Of a stretch of 34,517 nucleotides of DNA, positions 17,749-26,411 are shown piece by piece. The translations under genes and the position numbers were made by a program. The notes beneath the pieces were generated by a model. That model searched no databases. It was not told the DNA's origin and saw nothing but the letters and a program-made list of their open reading frames with translations. This DNA comes from Novosphingobium sp. Chol11. GTDB taxonomy: Bacteria > Pseudomonadota > Alphaproteobacteria > Sphingomonadales > Sphingomonadaceae. The stretch lies in contig CAMDQO010000029.1 in the NCBI GenBank assembly GCA_945906105.1, positions 1 through 34,517 of the forward strand, read 5' to 3'. Within the stretch, counting starts at the first letter, position 1; each line of letters starts with the position of its first letter.

Positions 17749-18159
17749 ATGCGCAAGACCACTGCTTTTCTCACCCTCGCAGGCGCCAGCGTGCTGCTTT
17801 CGGCTTGCGGTAGCGGCGGTTTGCTCAATCGCAGCCGTCCCGATGAATTTGCCGTGCAGCGTCAGGCTCCCTTGGTGGTTCCGCCAGATTTCGCGCTGAC
17901 TCCGCCGCAGCCCGGCGCGCCGCGTCCCGCCGATCAGACCGCGCAGCAGCAAGCGCAAGACGCCCTGTTCGGCACCCCCGCCCCGCGCAGCGAAGTGGAA
18001 AAGAACACCATCAGCCGCGCCGGTACTGCCACTCCCGGCATCCGCTCGATTGTCGGCGATCCGCAGACCAACACCGTCGCCAAGGGCGCGGTAACGCTCG
18101 ATATCATCTCTGCTCCGCAGGGCGATGGGCGTGAGGCTCAGGCGGTTATTCCGGGTTGA
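17749..18159 (+). CDS. DUF3035-type lipoprotein
   Basis: 136-residue predicted outer- or inner-membrane lipoprotein. The signal peptide MRKTTAFLTLAGASVLLSAC ends in a lipobox (LLSA-C). The mature part begins with the family-typical NRSRPDEFAVQRQAPLVVPP and continues as a Pro/Gln-rich, probably disordered chain. Start ATG 17749 has GGAGA 8 nt upstream. It follows lspA by 23 nt. This gene order is common in sphingomonads. Function is unknown. Confidence 0.85.
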   Translation: MRKTTAFLTLAGASVLLSACGSGGLLNRSRPDEFAVQRQAPLVVPPDFALTPPQPGAPRPADQTAQQQAQDALFGTPAPRSEVEKNTISRAGTATPGIRSIVGDPQTNTVAKGAVTLDIISAPQGDGREAQAVIPG

Positions 18160-18272
18160 GAAGTGTCTGGGCGTGCAAATGCGCCTGATCTGATCACGAT
18201 CAATGTTACCCGAAGCTTGACGCGGCAACGCGAATGGCGAAACGCGCCAGCACAGCATAGGGGATTCGGGTT

Positions 18273-19502
18273 ATGAGCGGAGCAGATGTCGTCATCGTGG
18301 GCGCGGGCCATGGCGGGGCGCAATGCGCCATCGCGCTGCGCCAGAACGGCTTCACCGGAACGATCACGATGATCGGGCGCGAGCCGGAACCGCCCTATGA
18401 GCGCCCGCCGCTGTCCAAGGAATATTTCGCCCGCGAAAAGACCTTTGACCGGCTTTATATCCGCCCGCCGCATTTCTGGGGCGAAAAGGATATCGATCTT
18501 CGGCTAAACCTTGAAGTCGTCGCGGTCGAGCCTGAAGCCAAGGTGCTGGCGCTGTCCGATGGCAGCAGCTTCACTTATGGCGCACTGGTCTGGGCGACCG
18601 GCGGCGATCCGCGCAAGCTGTCTTGCCCCGGCGCTGAACTGGCTGGTGTCCATGCCGTGCGCACCCGCGCCGATTGCGACCAGTTGATGGGCGAAATCGA
18701 TGGCGGCGTGCGCAACATCGTCGTCATTGGCGGCGGCTATATCGGGCTTGAAGCAGCCGCCGTGCTGACCAAGCTGGACTGCAAGGTGACGCTGCTCGAA
18801 GCACTTCCGCGCGTGCTGGCCCGCGTTGCCGGGCCTGAGCTCTCCGCCTTCTATGAGGCCGAACACCGCGCCCATGGCGTCGATCTGCGCACCGAAGTTG
18901 CGGTTGAATCGCTGGAGGGCGAAGGCCGGGTCACTGGCGTCAAGCTGGCTGACGGTACGGTGATCCCGGCGGACGCGGTGATCGTTGGCATCGGCATCAT
19001 TCCCGCCATCGGCCCTTTGGTTGCCGCCGGAGCAGCGGGCGGAAACGGGCTTGATGTGGATGAATTCTGCCGCACCTCGCTGCCAGACATTTACGCCATC
19101 GGTGATTGCGCCGCCTTCGCCTGTGACTATGCCGATGGCACGGTGATGCGCGTCGAATCGGTGCAGAACGCCAACGATCAGGCGACTTGTGTGGCCAAGG
19201 GCATCTGCGGCGATGCCCAGCCCTATCACGCCTTCCCGTGGTTCTGGTCAAACCAGTATGACCTGCGTTTGCAAACCGCAGGCCTCTCGGTGGGCTATGA
19301 TCAGACGGTGCTGCGCGGCGATCCGGCGGCGCGTTCGTTCTCAGTGGTCTATCTCAAGCAAGGCAAGGTCATCGCGCTCGACTGTGTCAACATGGTCAAG
19401 GACTATGTCCAGGGGCGCAAGCTGGTCGAAGCCGGGGTCAGCCCGGATGTGGCGCAATTGGCGGATGCCGGGGTGCCGCTGAAGGAATTGCTGCCGGTTT
19501 GA
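18273..19502 (+). CDS. FAD/NAD(P)-dependent ferredoxin reductase-type oxidoreductase
   Basis: 409 residues, matching the putidaredoxin/rhodocoxin reductase family that passes electrons from NAD(P)H to [2Fe-2S] ferredoxins for P450s or dioxygenases. FAD-binding [12 protein letters not shown] is at ~6-17; [11 protein letters not shown] binds FAD; the NAD-binding second dinucleotide fold is [16 protein letters not shown] (~150-164); DIYAIGDCA closes the FAD site. The C-terminal [13 protein letters not shown] is diagnostic of this family. An AGGGGA box precedes the ATG. No ferredoxin or oxygenase gene is adjacent, so its partner is elsewhere. The 3' end overlaps queG by 65 bp, tail to tail. Confidence 0.92.
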   Translation: MSGADVVIVGAGHGGAQCAIALRQNGFTGTITMIGREPEPPYERPPLSKEYFAREKTFDRLYIRPPHFWGEKDIDLRLNLEVVAVEPEAKVLALSDGSSFTYGALVWATGGDPRKLSCPGAELAGVHAVRTRADCDQLMGEIDGGVRNIVVIGGGYIGLEAAAVLTKLDCKVTLLEALPRVLARVAGPELSAFYEAEHRAHGVDLRTEVAVESLEGEGRVTGVKLADGTVIPADAVIVGIGIIPAIGPLVAAGAAGGNGLDVDEFCRTSLPDIYAIGDCAAFACDYADGTVMRVESVQNANDQATCVAKGICGDAQPYHAFPWFWSNQYDLRLQTAGLSVGYDQTVLRGDPAARSFSVVYLKQGKVIALDCVNMVKDYVQGRKLVEAGVSPDVAQLADAGVPLKELLPV

Positions 19503-20583
19503 GCTGGCGGGCAGCCCATTCCGCCGCATCAGCCACTGCCGCATCGGGATCCCCCTTCAGCGCTTCAACCTGCGCCAGCAGCGAAACATCACCGCTGTTC
19601 CCCGCCGCGTAGAGGCAATTGCGCACCATGCGGTCACGCCCGATGCGCTTGATCGGTGAGCCGGAGAACAGCCGCCTGAAGCCCGCATCGTCGAGCGCCA
19701 GCAGATCAGCCAGCCTTGGCGCGGCGAGTTCAGCACGGGGGAGGAAGGCGCGGTGGGCTGAGGCGCTTTGGGCAAATTTGTTCCACGGGCAAGCGGCGAG
19801 GCACAGGTCACAGCCGTAGATCATGTTGCCCATGGGCTTGCGGAACTCTTCCGCCACCGGGCCTTTGTGTTCGATGGTGAGGTAGCTGATGCAGCGCCGC
19901 GCATCGAGGCGATAGGGGGCGGGGAATGCGGCGGTCGGGCAGGCGGTCTGGCAGGCATCGCAGGAACCGCAGTGATCCTCACCTGCCTCGTCGGGAGCAA
20001 ATTCAATCGTCGTGTAGATCGCCCCGAGGAACAGCCATGAGCCATGTTCCCGGCTGACCATATTGGTGTGCTTGCCCTGCCAGCCCAGCCCGGCAGCCTC
20101 GCCCAGCGGCTTTTCCATGACCGGCGCGGTATCGACGAAAACCTTGACGCCAATCTCGCCCAATCCACGCTTCGCCGCCTCAGCCACCAGCCAGCGGGCG
20201 AGAGCTTTCAGCGCCTTTTTCACCGTGTCGTGATAGTCGCCGCCTTTGGCATAGGCCGAAATCCAGCCGCGTGTCGGCTGTGCGGCAAGAGCCAACGGAT
20301 CGCCTTCAGGCGCATAGCTCATGCCCAGCGCAATCACGCTTTTCGCTTCGCCCCATAGCGCCTGCGGTGAGCGGCGGTGATGGAAACGTTCTTCCATCCA
20401 CGCCATCTGGCCGTGCTTGCCCTCGCCCAGCCATTCCGCCAGCCGCGCGGCACGCACCGGATCCTCGCCCGCTGCCGCAATGCCGCAGGCGGCAAAGCCC
20501 AGCGCCTTCGCCTCGGCATCCAGCGCCGCCTTTAATTCAACAATTACTCCCGCGTTAACCAAACTTGGCGCGCTCCTCTTCAC
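19438..20583 (-). CDS. queG: Epoxyqueuosine reductase
   Basis: Last step of queuosine tRNA modification: cobalamin- and Fe-S-dependent reduction of epoxyqueuosine. About 381 residues. Two [4Fe-4S] ferredoxin motifs: [12 protein letters not shown] and [12 protein letters not shown]. Also seen are the catalytic-Asp region [27 protein letters not shown] (in parts) and a C-terminal HEAT-like repeat ([15 protein letters not shown]). The GTG at 20583 is the longest start but lies only 12 nt from the divergent ABC gene. An in-frame TTG at 20562 has AGGAG 10 nt before it and may be the true start. The C-terminal tail overlaps the flavoprotein gene. Confidence 0.93.
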   Translation of the reverse strand: MKRSAPSLVNAGVIVELKAALDAEAKALGFAACGIAAAGEDPVRAARLAEWLGEGKHGQMAWMEERFHHRRSPQALWGEAKSVIALGMSYAPEGDPLALAAQPTRGWISAYAKGGDYHDTVKKALKALARWLVAEAAKRGLGEIGVKVFVDTAPVMEKPLGEAAGLGWQGKHTNMVSREHGSWLFLGAIYTTIEFAPDEAGEDHCGSCDACQTACPTAAFPAPYRLDARRCISYLTIEHKGPVAEEFRKPMGNMIYGCDLCLAACPWNKFAQSASAHRAFLPRAELAAPRLADLLALDDAGFRRLFSGSPIKRIGRDRMVRNCLYAAGNSGDVSLLAQVEALKGDPDAAVADAAEWAARQLKPAAIPSAAPRHPPIAPHPG

Positions 20584-20595
20584 AGGGCGTGGTTA

Positions 20596-21624
20596 ATGCC
20601 GCATCCCATGAAGATGGAACTAGGCCAATGGCAGACGGCGGGCAACGCACCGCTTATCGCAGAGCGCGGTGATCGTACGCTGGCAATCGAGGCGAAGGGT
20701 CTGGTCAAACGCTTTGACGGCTTCACCGCCGTCGATGGCGTCGATCTGGAAGTGCCCGAGGGTGCGATCTATGGCGTGCTGGGCCCCAATGGCGCAGGCA
20801 AGACGACGACCTTGCGGATGCTACTCGGCATCATCGATCCCGACGCCGGCCTGCGCCGCGTGCTGGGATCGGAGCGCCCGCATGAAGTGGCCCACGCCAT
20901 CGGCTATCTGCCCGAAGAGCGCGGACTTTATCCTTCGATGAAAGCCTATGAGGCGATTGCCTTTGTCGGCGCGCTGCGCGGGCTGCCACTGACCGAGGGG
21001 CGCATACGTGGCCGCGCGCTGCTGGAGGAACACGGGCTGGGCTATGCCGCTGACCGGCAGATCCGTCAGCTCTCCAAAGGCATGGCGCAGCAGGTGCAAT
21101 TGCTGGCCTGCCTGGTCCACGAACCGCGCCTGGTCATATTCGACGAGCCGTTCTCGGGCCTCGATGCGCTCAATCAGGGCAAGCTGGAACGCATGATGCG
21201 CGCGCTGGCCGAACGCGGCACGACTGTGATCTTTTCCACCCATGTCATCGCCCATGCCGAGCGGCTGTGCGATTCGGTGGCGATCATCGCCGGGGGCAAA
21301 GTGCCGTTCGCCGGGCCGGTCGATCTGGCGCGTGATCGTATTCGCCCGCAGGTGCGGCTGGAAACACGCCGGGATGATGGCCTATGGCGCGGGGCAATTC
21401 CCGCCGATGCCCGCCGCGAGCGCAAGGCCGATGGCAGCGCCTTCTGGTATTTTCCGCTGCCCGAAAGTGGGATCGAACCGCTGCTGCGCGCTCTGATCGA
21501 AGGCGACGCGGGCATCCTCTCGCTCTCCATCGAACGCGCCGGTCTGCACGATGCCTTCGTTGCTATCGCCGGTGAAGCCGCAGCGCGCGCGCTGGAAGAA
21601 AACGCTGAGGAGCCAGGCCGATGA
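20596..21624 (+). CDS. ABC transporter ATP-binding protein (NatA type)
   Basis: 342-residue ATPase of an ABC-2 exporter. Walker A is GPNGAGKTT (63-71). The Q-loop region has the NatA-type GYLPEERGLYP (~103-113). The signature is LSKGM (159-163), Walker B LVIFDEP (179-185), and the H-loop STHVIAHAE. After the ATPase domain there is a C-terminal DUF4162-like extension. Start is uncertain among ATGs at 20596, 20608 and 20614; none has a strong ribosome-binding site. The stop forms ATGA with the natural start codon of the permease, and GAGGAG lies 8 nt before that ATG. Substrate (sodium, drug or other) cannot be read. Confidence 0.9.
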   Translation: MPHPMKMELGQWQTAGNAPLIAERGDRTLAIEAKGLVKRFDGFTAVDGVDLEVPEGAIYGVLGPNGAGKTTTLRMLLGIIDPDAGLRRVLGSERPHEVAHAIGYLPEERGLYPSMKAYEAIAFVGALRGLPLTEGRIRGRALLEEHGLGYAADRQIRQLSKGMAQQVQLLACLVHEPRLVIFDEPFSGLDALNQGKLERMMRALAERGTTVIFSTHVIAHAERLCDSVAIIAGGKVPFAGPVDLARDRIRPQVRLETRRDDGLWRGAIPADARRERKADGSAFWYFPLPESGIEPLLRALIEGDAGILSLSIERAGLHDAFVAIAGEAAARALEENAEEPGR

Positions 21625-22889
21625 GCAATGCCTAAAAGTCAGGCCGTCTATCCTTGCTGCAAGCTTCGCTGATCATTGCCCGCCGCGATTTCTCGGCAAT
21701 CCTGTTCAGCCGCAGCTTCTTTTTCTTCCTACTCGGGCCGCTGTTTCCGCTGATCATAGGGGTTGTCGCTGGCAGCGTCAGCAACAAGGTTGAATCGGCT
21801 GCCGCCCGCCCGGTACTCGGCCTCGCCATGACTGCCAGCGATGCCAAGGCGATGATCGCAGCGGGCAAGGCGCTGGAAGGCGGGCTTGGCAATGCGGCAC
21901 CAGAGATGACGATCATCCGCAGTGTCAGTCCCGGCGAAAAAATTGATGCGGCGCAAGTGCTTAAGGAACAGCGCGGTAATATCGCTGCCATGCTCACAGG
22001 CAGCCCGCGCGCACCGCTGCTGACCGGCACCGAGGGCCAGATTGCCCAGTGGCGCGGACCTGTCTCGCTGATCGCCGCGCAGGCGCTGGGCAATGGGCCG
22101 CAAACCTTCCCGGAAGTTGCGCTCGCCTCGACCGCAACCAGCACCGCCAGCGAACGCACGGGACGGATGCGCACCGCGCAGGCCGGACAGACATTGCTGT
22201 TCCTGCTGACCATGATGCTGGCGGGCATGGTGCTGTCGAATCTGGTTGAGGAAAAGGCCAACAAGATCATCGAAGTGCTCGCTGCCGCCGTGCCGATGGA
22301 CGCGGTGTTCTTTGGCAAGCTGTTCGCCATGCTGGCGGTGTCCTTTGTCGGCATTGCGGTCTGGGGATCGGTGTTCGGCGGAGCCGCCATGCTTAGCGGC
22401 CAGTCGCTGTCGATGTTCGTCACGCCCGCTGTCGGTTGGCCGCTGTTCATCGCGCTGGGTGTCACTTATTTCGCCATGGCCTATCTGCTGCTCGGCTCGG
22501 TGTTCCTGACCATCGGCTCCATGGCATCAACCGTGCGCGAGGTGCAGACGCTTTCGATGCCGGTCACCATGTCGCAACTGGTGGTGTTCTTCTTCGCCAG
22601 TTTTGCCGCCGCCCAGCAGGGCTCGATGCTCGCCTTTGCTGCCGAGGCTTTCCCGCTAAGTTCGCCCTTCGCCATGCTCGCCCGCGCGGCGCAGGATGGC
22701 GCAGTGATGCCGCATCTACTGGCGCTGGGGTGGCAAGCCGTCTGGGTGGCGCTGTTCGTGCGCTATGGGGCAAAACTGTTCCGCAGCCGGGTAATGAAGT
22801 CTGGCCCGGCCTCGGTAAAACCAAAGCGCAGCCTGTTTGCCCGGCTGGCGCGCGATAGCGGAAGCCCAGCAGCAACTCATGCAGGTTGA
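21621..22889 (+). CDS. ABC-2 type permease (NatB type) with a stop at codon 5
   Basis: Membrane partner of the upstream ATPase. Hydrophobic segments include FFFFLLGPLFPLIIGVVAG near the N-terminus and several helices in the C-terminal half (LLFLLTMMLAGMVLSNLVEEKANKIIE in parts is typical of ABC-2 permeases), with a large extracytoplasmic loop between them. The natural start, ATG at 21621, overlaps the ATPase stop as ATGA and has GAGGAG at ideal spacing. It is in frame with the permease but is followed by AGC AAT GCC TAA (stop at 21633-21635). The open frame then continues without interruption to 22889. Translation would need re-initiation, for example at TTG 21654 (411 residues), or read-through. 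It could also be a sequencing error. Confidence 0.8.
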
Positions 22890-22919
22890 GTAAATGATCA
22901 ATAGATGAAACTTTCCCCC

Positions 22920-22939
22920 GTCTGCCTATATAGGCAGAC
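22920..22939. promoter_or_regulatory. Perfect 20-bp palindrome before msrB (operator candidate)
   Basis: GTCTGCCTAT followed at once by its reverse complement ATAGGCAGAC, with no spacer and a TATA centre. It ends one base before the AAGGAG ribosome-binding site of msrB. A spacer-free palindrome cannot form a good RNA hairpin, so a binding site for a dimeric repressor fits better than a terminator. Which regulator is unknown. Confidence 0.55.
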
Positions 22940-22955
22940 CAAGGAGAACTGGATC

Positions 22956-23468
22956 ATGGATCATTCACCCTCCCGTCGCAGCCTACTGACACGCCGCCGG
23001 GTCATCGGCTGGTTTGGCGCTTCGGCACTGGCCCCGATCATCGCCAGTTGCAGCTCCAGCAATCCCGCTGAAGCCAAAGGCTATCCGGTCAGGTTCACCA
23101 TCGCCGAATGGCGCAAGCGGCTGACCCCAGCGCAATTCCATATCCTGCGCGAGAAGGGCACCGAGCGCCCCGGCACATCACCACTGCTGAACGAGCACCG
23201 CAAAGGCACATTCACCTGCGCCGCTGATGGCAATCCGCTGTTTGCCTCATCAACCAAATTCGAAAGCGGCACCGGCTGGCCAAGCTTCTGGAAGCCGCTG
23301 CCCGGCGCGATTGGCACTTCCAGCGACTGGAGCACCGGCACTCCGCGCACCGAAGTCCATTGCAGCCGTTGCGGCGGGCATCTGGGCCATGTGTTTGATG
23401 ATGGCCCGAAGCCTACCGGCTTGCGTTACTGCATGAACGGGCTGGCCCTGACCTTCAAAGCGGGCTGA
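22956..23468 (+). CDS. msrB: Exported peptide-methionine (R)-S-oxide reductase
   Basis: Reduces methionine-R-sulfoxide in proteins; 170 residues. The N-terminus RRSLLTRRRVIGWFGASALAPIIASC combines twin arginines, a hydrophobic stretch and a lipobox-like IAS-C (Cys32), so it is probably a Tat-exported periplasmic enzyme or lipoprotein. Catalytic motifs: SGTGWPSFW (~104-112), CSRCGGHLGHVFDDGP (136-151) and RYCMNGLAL with catalytic Cys159. Of the two zinc CxxC pairs, the second is intact but the first reads CAAD (Cys88...Asp91). AAGGAG 9 nt before ATG 22956 fixes the start; an upstream in-frame ATG at 22905 would read through the palindrome. Confidence 0.92.
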   Translation: MDHSPSRRSLLTRRRVIGWFGASALAPIIASCSSSNPAEAKGYPVRFTIAEWRKRLTPAQFHILREKGTERPGTSPLLNEHRKGTFTCAADGNPLFASSTKFESGTGWPSFWKPLPGAIGTSSDWSTGTPRTEVHCSRCGGHLGHVFDDGPKPTGLRYCMNGLALTFKAG

Positions 23469-23573
23469 TCGGCCTTCAAACCCGGCTGACCTGTGGCAAC
23501 TTGGCTGTGAGACACACGCCTAACGGTAATTGTCACAAACCTAACACTACTTCTTAATTTACAAATGCTTCCC

Positions 23574-23600
23574 GGTTTACTACGGGCCATCGCGTAAACC
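23574..23600. promoter_or_regulatory. Inverted repeat upstream of the autotransporter gene
   Basis: GGTTTAC (23574-23580) and GTAAACC (23594-23600) are perfectly complementary around 13 nt and end 25 nt before the ATG. The 157-bp gap 23469-23625 is clearly AT-richer than its surroundings (CTTAATTTACAAATG), as expected for a promoter region, and this repeat may be an operator or a leader hairpin. No known box can be assigned. Confidence 0.3.
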
Positions 23601-23625
23601 TCTCTCCCAATTCGAGGAATTCGCG

Positions 23626-26355
23626 ATGCTCGTCACGTCAGTTGCTAAAATTACTCCTAGTCCGAAAGCAGGTTCGCGCTTGCGCGTTCAGGCTGGCTCA
23701 ATGGCGCTGGCCGTGGCAGCGCTGGCCTATGCCAATCCTGCCATGGCCGATTCAGTCACCAACCCCGGCTTTGAAACTGGCAGTACTTCTGGCTGGACCG
23801 CGAGCGGTGGCATCTGGAACTCGGGCACCTGGCCGCCGCAAGAATCAGAATATGCTGGCCCGCCAACGCTGGTTTCGATCACCAATGCCGGACAGACCGA
23901 CGCCATCACCGGCGCGCCGACCGTGTTCGAGGGCAGCCACGCTGTGCGGCTCAACGATCGGTTCGGCGGCAACAACATCTCCGCACTGACGCAATCAGTT
24001 GCGAATTACAGCGGCAACAAGCTTAATTACGCCTGGAACGCGGTGCTTGAACCGTCACACGGCGCAACCGACAGTCCATCGTTCATCATCAAGGTGGTGG
24101 ACGAGACAACCAATACCGTCGTCACCAATATCGCTTACAGCGCCTTCACTGCCCAGAACACAACGATCTTCCGCAGTGTAAATGGCTTTGTCACCACCGA
24201 CTGGAAGGTGGAAGACATCGACGTTACCTCGGGCAACAATTTGAAGCTGATCTTCGTGGCGGTCGATTGCCTTTACGGCGGCCACGGCGGCTATGTCTAT
24301 GTTGATGGCTTCGGCAATACTGTGCCGGTGCCTAATGCCAATGTGACGTTCAACGCCGCGACCGACGTGGTCAAGGGGTCGAGCTTCCTGCTGCCGATCA
24401 GCGGCATTCCCGACATTGATCTGGCCAAAGCGTTCTACACAACCACCGAACTGAACGCCAATCTGGTCAACGCCACTTTCGCGGGCGGCACTTTGCAGGC
24501 CAATTCGGCAGGGCCGATCACCGCCAACTTCGCCGTTGGCAGCTTGGGCGGCACGATTGACACCAACGGCAACAACATCGCCTTTACCGGACAGTTCACC
24601 GGGGCCGGCGGGCTGATCAAGACCGGGCTTGGCATGCTGTCGCTTTCGGGGATCAACACCTTCAACGGCCGCATGGTGATCAATCAGGGCACACTGGCTG
24701 TCACCGGCGCGCTTTCGGTGCTGGGCGTAGATGTCAACAACGGCGCCACGCTCAGCGGCATTGGGCCGATTGTCGCCCCTGTCTTTGTCAACGCCGGTGG
24801 CACGCTGGCTCCCGGTGCGCAGATCGGCGTGATGACTGTGGCTGGCGGCAATGTCGTCATGGCGAGCACGGCGCGTCTGGCGCTCGACATTGATGGACGT
24901 GTGTTCAACGCGCTTGGTGGCGCGGGTTCCTATGACCGGCTGATGCTGATCGGCGGGACCAGCAATTTCGCGGCAAATGGCATTATCGCGCCAAACCTGC
25001 GCGGTATCACAGGCGGGCTCAACACCTTCACCCCGGTGATTGGTGACAATTTCCTCGTCGTCACCGCTGACAGCGTGACTGGTGCCTTTACATCTGTGGC
25101 TCAGCCAACCAGCGGCATGGCCGCAAACACCCGCTTCGATGTCCGTTATGGCGCGAAGACGGTGAATCTGGTTGTCACCCCCGGCAGCTTTGCCACACTG
25201 GGCGGCACCGATGGCTGGAAACTCAACGCCATTGCCGCAGGCCGCGGTATTGACGCTGTTCGTCCTGTTGCTGGCACCCGCGGCAGCACCCTGAGCGCGC
25301 TGTTTGATGGCCTCTACGGGCTTGATCGCAGCCAGATCAACACCGCCTTCCACCAGCTGAGCGGCGAGATTCACGCCCACGGCTTGCAGATGGCGCAATC
25401 CAGCGCCCGTGAAGTGAGTGCCATTGCCCAGGATGCGGCGCAGGACCTGTGGGATTGCGTCAGCAGCTCTGATCGCAAGTCACCCGCCGGATCGAACCAG
25501 GGTGAAAGCGATGCTTGCGGTAGCGATGGCCGCAACCGTCCGGTCGTCTGGGGCCGTGCGCTGTCCAGCACGACTCAGGCAGCCGACGATGCCACCTCGG
25601 GCCGCTATCAGTCCAAAATCAATGGCCTGATCGCCGGTTTCAACGTGATCGACAATGGCAACACCCGTATCGGCCTTGGCGGTCGCTATTCCGAAGGCGA
25701 TATTGGCGCTGCATACGGCGCCAGTGCCGAAATCGACGGCGGTTCGGTGTTTGCTTACGGTTCACGCCGGTTCGGCAACCTCTCGATCGGCGCAGCTGCG
25801 GGCTGGCACACGTCAAAGCTCAACACCAAGCGTCAACTGGCTCTGCTGACCGGCACCTCGGTTTCCACCGCCAGCTACAAGATCGAGACGATCACCGGTT
25901 CGCTTGAGGCGCGCTATGATATCAATCTGGGTGACAGCGCGGTGATCCGCCCGGTCGCCGGGGTAGAATATGCCAGCAACCGGGCCGATGCCGTCATCGA
26001 AAACAGTTCAGTGGCGACACTGGGGCTGACTTTGCCGCAAACGAAGTGGGAAACCTTCCAGAGCCGTCTGGGCGCAGAAGCGCGCATCGGCCTTGGCAGC
26101 GTCATCCAGCTTCAGGCCCATGCCGATTGGCGGCATGACCTGGATAACAAAGCGACTGCGATCCGCGCGGTCAATCTCGGGCCAGCAAGCTGGAACGTCT
26201 CCAGCGTGGTGGCCGACCAAGATACTGTCGACTTCGGCGTAGGGATCAGCGCGGCGATATCGTCGGGCGCGAAGATCCGGGTCGACTATTCGGGAACGCG
26301 CAACGGCAGCTACAAGGTCAACCGCGGTTCGGTTGGCCTCAATATCCGCCTGTAA
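23626..26355 (+). CDS. Autotransporter (type Va secretion) with C-terminal beta-barrel
   Basis: 909 residues. The signal peptide ends near AMADS (~41), with an extended basic N-region. The passenger begins with a DUF642/choice-of-anchor-like NPGFETGSTSGWTASGG. It continues with Gly/Asn/Thr-rich beta-helix repeats, including the autotransporter-associated GGLIKTGLGMLSLSGINTFNG (in part) followed by INQGTLAV. A linker with two Cys (WDCVSSS...DACGSDG) leads to the barrel from about residue 640 (VVWGRALSST, GLIAGFNVID, IGLGGRYSEGD and later strands). The last residue is Leu (LNIRL), not the usual Phe/Trp. GAGGAA lies before the ATG. No protease or esterase motif is visible in the passenger, so an adhesin-like role is only a guess. 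Confidence 0.9.
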   Translation: MLVTSVAKITPSPKAGSRLRVQAGSMALAVAALAYANPAMADSVTNPGFETGSTSGWTASGGIWNSGTWPPQESEYAGPPTLVSITNAGQTDAITGAPTVFEGSHAVRLNDRFGGNNISALTQSVANYSGNKLNYAWNAVLEPSHGATDSPSFIIKVVDETTNTVVTNIAYSAFTAQNTTIFRSVNGFVTTDWKVEDIDVTSGNNLKLIFVAVDCLYGGHGGYVYVDGFGNTVPVPNANVTFNAATDVVKGSSFLLPISGIPDIDLAKAFYTTTELNANLVNATFAGGTLQANSAGPITANFAVGSLGGTIDTNGNNIAFTGQFTGAGGLIKTGLGMLSLSGINTFNGRMVINQGTLAVTGALSVLGVDVNNGATLSGIGPIVAPVFVNAGGTLAPGAQIGVMTVAGGNVVMASTARLALDIDGRVFNALGGAGSYDRLMLIGGTSNFAANGIIAPNLRGITGGLNTFTPVIGDNFLVVTADSVTGAFTSVAQPTSGMAANTRFDVRYGAKTVNLVVTPGSFATLGGTDGWKLNAIAAGRGIDAVRPVAGTRGSTLSALFDGLYGLDRSQINTAFHQLSGEIHAHGLQMAQSSAREVSAIAQDAAQDLWDCVSSSDRKSPAGSNQGESDACGSDGRNRPVVWGRALSSTTQAADDATSGRYQSKINGLIAGFNVIDNGNTRIGLGGRYSEGDIGAAYGASAEIDGGSVFAYGSRRFGNLSIGAAAGWHTSKLNTKRQLALLTGTSVSTASYKIETITGSLEARYDINLGDSAVIRPVAGVEYASNRADAVIENSSVATLGLTLPQTKWETFQSRLGAEARIGLGSVIQLQAHADWRHDLDNKATAIRAVNLGPASWNVSSVVADQDTVDFGVGISAAISSGAKIRVDYSGTRNGSYKVNRGSVGLNIRL

Positions 26356-26373
26356 ATCAGGCCGATTGCAGTC

Positions 26374-26410
26374 AAGAAAGGGGCGGGTTTCAGGCCTGCC
26401 CCTTTTCTTG
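26374..26410. terminator. Bidirectional rho-independent terminator
   Basis: AAGAAAGGGGC(GGG) and (CCT)GCCCCTTTTCTT form a strong GC stem. An A-run lies on one side and a T-run on the other, so it works for both the autotransporter (plus) and the PilZ gene (minus), which converge here. Confidence 0.8.
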
Positions 26411-26411
26411 T

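Noticed and set aside
24055..25398. 447-codon open frame antisense to the autotransporter gene
   Set aside because: Composition is His/Gln/Arg/Ala-rich without any family motif, and it mirrors the repetitive GC-rich passenger sequence. The plus-strand gene has a clear signal peptide, repeats and barrel.
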